Below, piece by piece: positions 26,927 through 34,253 of a DNA stretch of 64,000 bases. The DNA lies in the NCBI GenBank assembly GCA_016124635.1, contig WGNJ01000005.1, positions 170,505-234,504 of the forward strand, given 5' to 3'. The DNA is from Alphaproteobacteria bacterium (GTDB taxonomy: Bacteria > Pseudomonadota > Alphaproteobacteria > Micropepsales > Micropepsaceae). The number at the start of each line of letters is the position of its first letter. The stretch's first letter is position 1. The notes beneath the pieces are model-generated. The model was not told the DNA's origin. It ran no database searches and saw only the letters and a program-made list of their open reading frames with translations. A program made the position numbers and the translations under genes.

Positions 26927-29164
26927 ATGGAACGCATTGAGCCATCGAATATCCGCATCCACCAAGCCCAACAGCTCGCTGACATCGTAGAGCTGCCGTC
27001 GGCTGCGGAAGCGCGTGCCCAAACAGAGGCGAGCCCGACCGAGCGCCGGCGCACATCCACGCCGCCAGCTAAAACGAACAGTGGGATGGCGCTCTCGCTT
27101 GCGGGCGTGTTCAGCGTGTTTTGGGCCGGTGGACTTGCAGCCTATCTCATCGGGTTTTTAGGCCTCGACGGCCTTCAACAAATCTCGCCGCCATGGTGGG
27201 GCTTGATTGGCGCCGTCGCGATCATGCCGGTCGCTCTTGCTTGGCTGGCTGCTTACCTGCTTCGCGAAGCGCGCATTCTCCACCAACAGTCGGTGACGCT
27301 CGCGACGGCGGCGGCTTCGCTTCTCGAACCGGAAGATCATGCGGCCAAGAGTCTGACCCGTCTCGGCCGCACCGTGCGCCGCGAAGTCGACGTGTTCAAC
27401 GCAGCGTTGGAAGCGGCGCTCAGTCGTATGACCATGATTGAGGTCTCGACCAACGAACGCCTCGCCTCGCTTGAGAAGTCGGCGACCGCAGCGCAAGAGC
27501 GCGTCGATCGCGCCGCCCAGCGTCTCGGCGCCGAGCGCGACAAACTCGCACAATTCTCCGCGGCGTTGGACGGCGCCGTGATGTCGGTGTCCGACACACT
27601 AACCGCGCGCCTCAACGAAGCACGCGCCGCCGCACGCGTCGCGAGCGAGAGCCTCGAGTCGGAGCAAGGCGCAATCGTCGGTCTCATCGAAACGCTGAAG
27701 ACGTCTGCGGTGACGGCCGCCAGCAAAGCATCGGAGACGGCGAAGGAAATCGAACGTCAGGCGCAGCGCCTCGACGCCGCGTCGGAAGCGGCCGCGGCAC
27801 GCTCAGAGCAAGTCGTTGCGCGCCACGAGCGTCAACGCGCAGCGCTCGCGGAAACCATCGATCGTCTCAAGGTCGAGAACGACCACATGGCGCGCGCCGT
27901 CGAATCGCAACGCGAAGGCATGGGCAAGCTGATCATGGTGCTCGGCGAAGAGGCCAAGCGCCTCGATGCGTTCACCGTCGACGGCGTCCGGCGTCTCGAC
28001 CAGGCTGCGGCGATCATGGCGCAGCGCATCACGGAAACGACGTCGCTCTTCACACGCGAGGCGGATAAGCTGCGCACGTCGACAGAGATGACGAGTTCGG
28101 GCCTCGAACAGGCGGTCAACTCGATCCGCAATCTCGGCGACAATTCCTTCGAAGCGGCCGGCAAGCTCGGTTCAGTGCTGACGCAGCTGCGCGAAACGGC
28201 GACGGCCGCGTCGTTGCAGGTCGAAGGCACGATCGCGCGCCTCGGCAAAGTGCTTCAGGAATTGCCGGCCGAGGCGGCGATTCACACACAGCATCTGCGC
28301 ACGATGCTCGATCAGCAGGCGACGACGGTGTCGGACCTCTCATCGCGAGTCGCTCAGGCGTTCGACAAACTGCAGTCGCTGGACAACGCGCGCCAGGCGA
28401 CAGCCGCGGCACAGCAGGAGCCGCTGACGCTGCGCACGCCGGTGCAAACTGCGGCGCCGCAGCAGCAAACCCAACCGCCGCAGCAGACCGTTCCGAATTT
28501 CAACGTACCGCCTGCATCGCAGTTCAACGTCGCGCCCGCGTCGGCGCACTTGCCTCAGCGTGCCGGTCACCACACGCCGCCCGACCCGACGCTGGAGCCG
28601 CGCGGCTGGTTCGGCCTTGCCAAGAAATTCGTCGGCATCAATCCGGCCGACGCCCCGGACCTTCAGATGCGCGCCGACCGCACCAACGGCGGCGCAGGCG
28701 GCAACGGCGACTGGGATATCAAATCGTTGCTTGCCGCGGCCGAGCAGCGCGAGCGCGGGCAGCAACAGCGCCAGCAACCGCAACAACAACCGCAGGACGG
28801 CTATCACACCTCGTCGCGGCACATGATCGAGACCCTGCAGGCCATGGCCATCGATCTCGATCGCTTCCTTGAAGACGACCCGCCCCTTGATTTGCTGCGG
28901 CGCTATCGCAACGGCGAACGCAATATCTTCGCGCGCCGCCTCGTCAGCGTTCTCGGCCGAGATCAAGCCGACCGCATCGGCCGCAAGTATCGCGAAGACA
29001 GCGAGTTCAAAGACACCGTGGATCGTTACGTCGAGCAATTCGAAACGCTGATGGAAGAGACCGCGGGCCGGGATCGCGAGAACGTGCTCGCAGAAACCTA
29101 TCTCACGTCGCAAACCGGCAAGGTCTACGTCATGCTGGCGTCTTCGATCGGCCGCCTGGGCTGA
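26927..29164 (+). CDS. Membrane-anchored coiled-coil protein, TipN-like architecture
   Basis: A 745-residue protein: cytoplasmic N-tail (1-53), two membrane segments (about 54-80 and 89-112), a long alpha-helical coiled coil (about 115-480) rich in Ala, Glu, Arg and Ser, a low-complexity Pro/Gln-rich linker (about 480-620, including QQQRQQPQQQPQ) and a compact conserved C-terminal domain (about 625-745, FLEDDPPLDLLRRYRNGERNIFARRLV to LTSQTGKVYVMLASSIGRL). Two N-terminal membrane helices followed by a large coiled coil recall the alphaproteobacterial polarity factor TipN, but I cannot confirm orthology. A structural or cell-pole organising role is inferred. AGGA precedes ATG 26927. Confidence 0.72.
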   Translation: MERIEPSNIRIHQAQQLADIVELPSAAEARAQTEASPTERRRTSTPPAKTNSGMALSLAGVFSVFWAGGLAAYLIGFLGLDGLQQISPPWWGLIGAVAIMPVALAWLAAYLLREARILHQQSVTLATAAASLLEPEDHAAKSLTRLGRTVRREVDVFNAALEAALSRMTMIEVSTNERLASLEKSATAAQERVDRAAQRLGAERDKLAQFSAALDGAVMSVSDTLTARLNEARAAARVASESLESEQGAIVGLIETLKTSAVTAASKASETAKEIERQAQRLDAASEAAAARSEQVVARHERQRAALAETIDRLKVENDHMARAVESQREGMGKLIMVLGEEAKRLDAFTVDGVRRLDQAAAIMAQRITETTSLFTREADKLRTSTEMTSSGLEQAVNSIRNLGDNSFEAAGKLGSVLTQLRETATAASLQVEGTIARLGKVLQELPAEAAIHTQHLRTMLDQQATTVSDLSSRVAQAFDKLQSLDNARQATAAAQQEPLTLRTPVQTAAPQQQTQPPQQTVPNFNVPPASQFNVAPASAHLPQRAGHHTPPDPTLEPRGWFGLAKKFVGINPADAPDLQMRADRTNGGAGGNGDWDIKSLLAAAEQRERGQQQRQQPQQQPQDGYHTSSRHMIETLQAMAIDLDRFLEDDPPLDLLRRYRNGERNIFARRLVSVLGRDQADRIGRKYREDSEFKDTVDRYVEQFETLMEETAGRDRENVLAETYLTSQTGKVYVMLASSIGRLG

Positions 29165-29187
29165 TCGATCGCATCTTGATCGATCAG
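29161..29187. terminator. Perfect inverted repeat spanning two convergent stop codons
   Basis: A perfect 10-bp repeat, CTGATCGATC (29161-29170) and GATCGATCAG (29178-29187), with a 7-nt loop. The left arm contains the TGA of the plus-strand gene and the right arm the TGA of the minus-strand lipoprotein gene. Probably a shared bidirectional terminator or mRNA 3' end stabiliser; no T-tract. Confidence 0.55.
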
Positions 29188-29831
29188 CTGTCGCGCCGAC
29201 GCCGGTCTTTGGTCATTGATTTCTCGCCCTCGGTCAACGTCCATGCCACGGCGCGCTTGAGGACGGCGCCCACCGCATCGTCGAACGCATTGACGATGTC
29301 GGGGATATTTTCGCTCGCCGCAGGCTTGAAGGATTCGAAGCTCTGCGACGCCACGATCTGACCCAGCGACGGCCTCACAAGCTTCAAATTAAGCCGAACG
29401 CGAACGCTTGTGCTCCCGTCTTGGTTCTTCTCGGCCTGAAACTCGCGCAGTTCGGTCTTCAGGACATAATCCGAACGCAAGCCTAGTGATTGGCGCCCGA
29501 CGGAGACGATCCTCTTCGAATTCTCGAAGGATTGGATCATCAGGGCCTGAACCATGCGCGGCGCGCGATCTGCCCAACGCGAACTGGCGAAGTATTTGAC
29601 CTCGAGCGGCGTTGGCGCGATGGCGATGCGATCAGTGTCGATCCCTTTCGCGGCAGAGGGCTCCTCGACGACGAGCTGCCAGTCGACGTTGGGAATGTCC
29701 TTTGCGAACGTGCTCTTCGGCGAAAGCGTATAGAGGTCGGGAGGCGGTCCGCCGCCAAGATTCAAGCTGCAGGCAGAAAGCCCAATCGCCACGACGGCGG
29801 CGGCGAAAACCGATCTAAGAGCGCGCATCAT
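29184..29831 (-). CDS. ABC-type transport auxiliary lipoprotein (LPAL family)
   Basis: A 215-residue lipoprotein with lipobox LSAC (Cys21) followed by the PDLYTLSP segment typical of ABC-type transport auxiliary lipoproteins (PqiC/LPAL family). It would sit on the periplasmic face of a membrane and assist MCE-protein lipid transport. Its ATG overlaps the MCE gene stop by 4 nt (ATGA), placing it last in the mla-like operon. Confidence 0.85.
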   Translation of the reverse strand: MMRALRSVFAAAVVAIGLSACSLNLGGGPPPDLYTLSPKSTFAKDIPNVDWQLVVEEPSAAKGIDTDRIAIAPTPLEVKYFASSRWADRAPRMVQALMIQSFENSKRIVSVGRQSLGLRSDYVLKTELREFQAEKNQDGSTSVRVRLNLKLVRPSLGQIVASQSFESFKPAASENIPDIVNAFDDAVGAVLKRAVAWTLTEGEKSMTKDRRRRDS

Positions 29832-30715
29832 CTGCCCCCCGGATTGTATTCGGATGCCTTGTCGCCGAACAGGATCGACGACGGGCTGCTCTCGAAACGC
29901 TGCGCGGCGCGATCGATCGTCCCGATCATTTGCCGGGCGTCGCTGATCAGCAGCAGGAGCTCAGGCAATCCCGACCGCGCGAAATCGCGCAGCGGTCCCC
30001 GCGCATCGGAAACGACCAGCTTCATGTCGTCGGCCACCGAGCGGATGTCGGCAAAGGTTTGCTTCGCATCGGTTTTGACCAAGCTATTCGTGTTCTTCGC
30101 CAGCTCATCGATATTTGCGGTGATCGAATCCAGCCGATTGGAAGCGTCGGCCAAGTTCTTCGACAGTCGGTGGACGTCGCTCAAGGTGTCGGAGAAGAGT
30201 TTTCGGTTGTCCTCGCTCAGGAATTCGGCGACCCGCTCAAGCAATTTGTTGCCGCGATTGATCAATTCCGGCGTGCCGGCGAAGAGCTCCTGGAACGCCG
30301 ATTTCTTGGTCTTGATAACGGGGTAGCGTTGATCGGCGAGCGCCGTCAGCGGTCCCGCCTTTTCGGTGCCGCCTGAGATCAGGATGTTCGCCACGCCTGT
30401 CAGACCTTGACTGTCGAGACTTGCGACCGAGTCGTGCTTGACCGGCGTGTCCTTGCGCACGCGAACGCGCACCAAAACCTGATCGGGATTGTCCGGATCG
30501 AGATCGATGCTGATGACCTCGCCGACTTTGATACCGTTGTAGAGCACATCCCCTGCGACCGAGAGGCCGGCGACCGATCCCTGGAAGACCATGTCGTAAT
30601 ATTGATACTCGCGATTCAGCTGCACCTTGCCGATCCACAGCAAGAACATCACGAGCGCGAGTGTGATGCCGACAGCGAAACTGCCGATAACGAGATGATG
30701 TGCCCGCGTTTCCAT
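29828..30715 (-). CDS. MCE domain protein (MlaD-like)
   Basis: A 295-residue protein with one N-terminal membrane anchor (residues about 10-30) and an MCE domain (about 38-120: VAGLSVAGDVLYNGIKVGEVISIDLDPDNPDQVLVRVRV), then a long helical tail. It is the periplasmic lipid-binding, ring-forming substrate-binding component of an Mla-type transporter. The tail is longer than in E. coli MlaD, as is common in alphaproteobacteria. It lies 16 nt after the ATPase gene. Confidence 0.9.
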   Translation of the reverse strand: METRAHHLVIGSFAVGITLALVMFLLWIGKVQLNREYQYYDMVFQGSVAGLSVAGDVLYNGIKVGEVISIDLDPDNPDQVLVRVRVRKDTPVKHDSVASLDSQGLTGVANILISGGTEKAGPLTALADQRYPVIKTKKSAFQELFAGTPELINRGNKLLERVAEFLSEDNRKLFSDTLSDVHRLSKNLADASNRLDSITANIDELAKNTNSLVKTDAKQTFADIRSVADDMKLVVSDARGPLRDFARSGLPELLLLISDARQMIGTIDRAAQRFESSPSSILFGDKASEYNPGGR

Positions 30716-30731
30716 TTGCCCGAACTCCTAT

Positions 30732-31517
30732 TCAAGACCGCGGCGGTGCCGATTTTGCAGCCATGGCTGCCCGCCCGCGCGGCCCATGGAAGTACTCTTT
30801 AATCCACGGCTCTTCCTGTTTCAGCATTTCTGAGATCGGGCCGGTCACCAGCACCTTTTTGTGCGCCAGCACAGCGATCCTGTCACAGATGGCATAGAGG
30901 CTGTCGAGGTCGTGGGTCACCATGAAGACGGTCAGGCCCAGCGTCGCCTGTAAGTTTTTGATCAGATCGTCGAAAGCCGAAGCCCCGATCGGGTCGAGAC
31001 CGGCGGTCGGCTCATCCAAGAACACGATTTCGGGATCAAGCGCGAGCGCCCGCGCGAGGCCCGCGCGCTTGCGCATGCCGCCGGAAAGCTCCGAGGGGAA
31101 CTTCGGCCCCGCTTCCGCCGGCAGACCGACGAGCGCAATCTTCAGCGCCGCAATCTCGTCCATCAGCGTCTGGGAAAGCTTCAAGTGCTCCTTGAGCGGC
31201 ACCTGAATGTTCTGAGCGACAGTCAAGGAAGAGAACAAGGCGCCGTCTTGGAACAAGACGCCCCAGCGCCGCTCCACCGCGTGCTCCTCCTCGGGCGTCA
31301 TCTCGCTGCGAAGTTTGCCGAAGATCTCGATGCTCCCTTCGACGGCGTGATTGAGACCCAGGATCGTACGCAGGAGGACCGATTTGCCCGTGCCCGAGCC
31401 ACCGACGATGCCCAGGACTTCGCCGGAATGGATATCGAGATCAAGATGCTCGTGGACCACCTGGTCACCGAACTGGGTCTTGAGGTCGCGAACGCGAATG
31501 ATCGTGTCATCCGTCAT
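30732..31517 (-). CDS. Mla-type ABC transporter ATPase
   Basis: A 261-residue ABC ATPase with Walker A GGSGTGKS, signature LSGGMRKRAGLARAL, Walker B IVFLDEPTAGLDP and the switch histidine in MVTHDLDSLY. The LSGGM-RKR form and position next to an MlaE permease mark it as the MlaF-type ATPase powering lipid exchange between inner membrane and periplasmic MCE proteins. It starts 1 nt after the permease stop. Confidence 0.93.
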   Translation of the reverse strand: MTDDTIIRVRDLKTQFGDQVVHEHLDLDIHSGEVLGIVGGSGTGKSVLLRTILGLNHAVEGSIEIFGKLRSEMTPEEEHAVERRWGVLFQDGALFSSLTVAQNIQVPLKEHLKLSQTLMDEIAALKIALVGLPAEAGPKFPSELSGGMRKRAGLARALALDPEIVFLDEPTAGLDPIGASAFDDLIKNLQATLGLTVFMVTHDLDSLYAICDRIAVLAHKKVLVTGPISEMLKQEEPWIKEYFHGPRGRAAMAAKSAPPRS

Positions 31518-31518
31518 C

Positions 31519-32658
31519 TCAGAGCCCCAGCTGAATGAAGAGGATCGAGAAGAACGCGTCGATCACGATGACGGTGAAGATGCCCTCGACCACGGATGCG
31601 GTCGTTCGCTGACCGACGGATTCCGCGCTGCCCTCGACCTTCATGCCTTCGAAACAACCGATGACGGCGATCAGCAGACCGAACACCGGCGCCTTGATGA
31701 CGCCGGTGAAAACGTCCCAGAAGTCGAGAGCGTCGTAGAGACGCTGAATGTACATCTCCGGCGACATGCCGAGCTGGAGAAGGACGACGAGCCCGCCGCC
31801 CGAGAGACCCATGATCGCCGCGATAAAGCCGAGGATCGGCATCATCACGATCAGCGCGATCACGCGCGGCAGAACCAGAACTTCGGCCGGATCGAGGCCG
31901 AGCGTGCGCATCGCGTCGACCTCTTCGCGCACCTTCATCGAACCGATCTGGGCGGTGAACGCGCTGCCCGACCGGCCGGCGACCATGATCGCCGTCAGCA
32001 AAATGCCGACCTCGCGCAAGAACGAGATCGCCACCAAATTGACCGTAAACACTTCGCCGCCGAACTTGCGCAGCTGCTCGGCGCCTTGGAACGCCAAGAC
32101 GGCGCCGATCAGAAACGAGATCAAGCTGACAATCGGAACGGCGTCCAATCCAGCCTGTTCCATGTGATAGACGGTCGAAGTGAGGCGCATGCGGCGCGGG
32201 TTCAAGATCGTCTTGCCCAGCGTCTCGAGAACCAACCCGAAGAAGGCTGTCGCGTCGCGCATCGTGTGCCCGACGTCCTCGAGCGTCCGCCCCATCCGCT
32301 CGACGATCACGAGCACAGGGTTGCCGTGCGGCGGATGCTCCATCGGCTTGTCGGCTTTTGTCACCGCATCGAGCAGCGTCGCCTGCGGTCCGTTCACGCC
32401 GATAAAGGTCGACGTCGCGCCCTGGTTCTGGAAGAAGCGCTGTGCCTTGTGCAAAAGCCAGGCGCCGGTGGTGTCGAGTTTTCCGATGTTGCTGAGATCG
32501 AAAATGACGGAGCTGCGGCCCTGCGCATCGAGATGCGCAATCGCTTTATCGGCGGCGTCGGCGTGGCGGACGATCCAATCGCCTCGGGCCTTTATGACCA
32601 GAGTGGTAGCGTCCTGCACGGCCTCAAGCCACGCGCCTGCCTCCCCTTCGCGTGCCAT
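31519..32658 (-). CDS. Mla-type permease with N-terminal STAS domain
   Basis: A 379-residue fusion: a STAS domain at residues about 10-105 (ATTLVIKARGDWIVRHAD, SSVIFDLSNIGKLDTTGAWLL) and an MlaE-family permease at about 120-379 with five or so membrane helices, including EVGILLTAIMVAGRSGSAFTAQIGSMKVREEVDAMRTLGLDP, the conserved coupling region. In E. coli the STAS protein MlaB is separate; the fused form is frequent in alphaproteobacteria. First gene of the operon permease-ATPase-MCE-lipoprotein, likely keeping outer-membrane lipid asymmetry. Confidence 0.92.
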   Translation of the reverse strand: MAREGEAGAWLEAVQDATTLVIKARGDWIVRHADAADKAIAHLDAQGRSSVIFDLSNIGKLDTTGAWLLHKAQRFFQNQGATSTFIGVNGPQATLLDAVTKADKPMEHPPHGNPVLVIVERMGRTLEDVGHTMRDATAFFGLVLETLGKTILNPRRMRLTSTVYHMEQAGLDAVPIVSLISFLIGAVLAFQGAEQLRKFGGEVFTVNLVAISFLREVGILLTAIMVAGRSGSAFTAQIGSMKVREEVDAMRTLGLDPAEVLVLPRVIALIVMMPILGFIAAIMGLSGGGLVVLLQLGMSPEMYIQRLYDALDFWDVFTGVIKAPVFGLLIAVIGCFEGMKVEGSAESVGQRTTASVVEGIFTVIVIDAFFSILFIQLGL

Positions 32659-32916
32659 TACGCCGCCCGCCCAACTGATTCCCGGCCCGCTCCCTCAAAC
32701 TGGCCGGATCTGCAACGAATCGGCAGTGTGCCCGGGCCAAAAAACCACGGCAAGGCAACGTCTACTCGATAGTGAACGCCCCGAGGGCCCCGCAGCCGGT
32801 GACGGTATTCACATTCGTGCCCCCAACTCACATCCTCAGGGTGGAAAATCGGCCCCAGGCCGTGCTTTAAGGGTCTTTCTTCGACCGCCTGATTTGCTTG
32901 AGGAGGGGTGAGCCTC

Positions 32917-34224
32917 ATGGCTGCACACGGCGATGAAAACGGTACGAGTGTGGACGGGCGACATCAGTTCATCCCGGTCCAAAAGCAGGACCTGATCGAG
33001 GCCCTGGCCGCAACTGGCCATACCGGCCAGGAACAGAAGGATTTCAGGACCTTCTGTGGGTTCCTCGCGTCCTATTATCACCACAGCTTTTATTCCGAGC
33101 TGACCGAACTGAAGGACCTCCACGCCTGGTTCGCGCCTCACGGTCCAAAGCCCATCCGCCGAAAGCCGATGGATCTGGAGACCGCCTATCTCGAATTGAT
33201 CGCCACGTTCGAAAACGTGATGACGCAGGCAGCCTTCGTCGAAATCCCGCCCGACCAGGTAGAGGCGCTTGGCGGCGAGCATCCCCTGCTCGACGTCAAG
33301 ACGCGCACGCCGATGGACAAGTATCAGTCCGTCCGCATCTTCTGTCGCGGCCAGACATCGCAGACGATTGAGCGTCGCGGTAGGCTCGGCCGCAAGGGCG
33401 TCGCGACCATCGCCGACGTCTTCGACGACGTTGTCATTCTCGTTCGCTTCAAGCCCGAAGCAGGCGATGACAAGAAGGCTCGCCTGTCTTGGAACGCGGA
33501 CGCTCGGTCGAATTTGTCGAAACCGGGCACCGTTCTGATCAAATATTTTCGCAACATCTCGCGGCCCGAATTGCCGATGTTGCTTCCAGACGTCCGCGTC
33601 GTGATGAAGCAGAAAGACATGCTTTTGCTCGGCGGCCCCGCTCTGTTGGGCGGCGTGCCGATCTTGCTCAACATCATCCCGGCGCTTTCGGTCCTGCTCG
33701 TCGTCGCCGGCGCCTATCTGGGATACAAGGGCGTCGTCACCCAGGATCAAATGACGAAAGCGGTTGGCGCCATGTCGGCGCTCGTGGGCGCCGGCGCATT
33801 CATGTTTCGTCAGTACTCGAACTATTCGCACCGCAAGCTGCGCTATCAAAAAGAGCTTGCCGACAACATCTACTTCAAGAACGTCAACAACGACGCCGGC
33901 GTTTTCGAGACGCTGATCGGCGCCGCCGAAGAACAGGAAACCAAGGAGGCCCTCCTTGCCTTCCATTTTCTCCTCATGGAAGGACCGTTCGCCGACGCCG
34001 ATTCCCTCGACAAGCGAATCGAGGAATGGCTGATGCAGACCTTCGACGTTGACATCGATTTCGAGGTCTCCGACGCGCTCGGCAAACTCGAGCGGCTCGG
34101 CTTGCTCACGCACGAAAACGGCCAGATCGGCACTGTGCCCCTCACCGAGGCGCTGATCCGCCTCGACTCGCTTTGGGATCAGCTTTACGACTTCAAGCGT
34201 CCGGCGCAGACTGCCGCCGCATGA
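32917..34224 (+). CDS. DUF3754 domain membrane protein
   Basis: A 435-residue protein of the DUF3754 (TMEM143-like) type: an N-terminal soluble region, FDDVVILVRFKP and LPMLLPDVRVVMKQKDMLLL, then two membrane segments (about 245-290, GVPILLNIIPALSVLLVVAGAYLGYKG and MSALVGAGAFMFRQY) and a helical C-terminal domain. Function unknown in bacteria. AGGAGG at 32901-32906 sits 10 nt before ATG 32917 and only 1 nt before GTG 32908, so ATG is chosen. It is followed by the cyclase gene after 29 nt. Confidence 0.72.
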   Translation: MAAHGDENGTSVDGRHQFIPVQKQDLIEALAATGHTGQEQKDFRTFCGFLASYYHHSFYSELTELKDLHAWFAPHGPKPIRRKPMDLETAYLELIATFENVMTQAAFVEIPPDQVEALGGEHPLLDVKTRTPMDKYQSVRIFCRGQTSQTIERRGRLGRKGVATIADVFDDVVILVRFKPEAGDDKKARLSWNADARSNLSKPGTVLIKYFRNISRPELPMLLPDVRVVMKQKDMLLLGGPALLGGVPILLNIIPALSVLLVVAGAYLGYKGVVTQDQMTKAVGAMSALVGAGAFMFRQYSNYSHRKLRYQKELADNIYFKNVNNDAGVFETLIGAAEEQETKEALLAFHFLLMEGPFADADSLDKRIEEWLMQTFDVDIDFEVSDALGKLERLGLLTHENGQIGTVPLTEALIRLDSLWDQLYDFKRPAQTAAA

Positions 34225-34253
34225 CCGCGCCGGTCGGGGGATCGAGGGGATAA

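Noticed and set aside
26756..27022. An 88-codon minus-strand ORF in the NnrU / coiled-coil intergenic region
   Set aside because: It overlaps the start of the 745-residue gene, lacks a ribosome site and resembles no family; treated as chance.
28756..28794. Short tandem repeat / CRISPR-like array in the CAG/CAA-rich stretch
   Set aside because: It is a Gln/Pro-coding low-complexity linker within the coiled-coil gene; there are no spacers or palindromic repeats.
31351..32772. A 473-codon plus-strand ORF opposite the Mla permease and ATPase
   Set aside because: Low-complexity Asp/Arg/His-rich translation typical of the reverse complement of a GC-rich gene; the mla genes are unambiguous.
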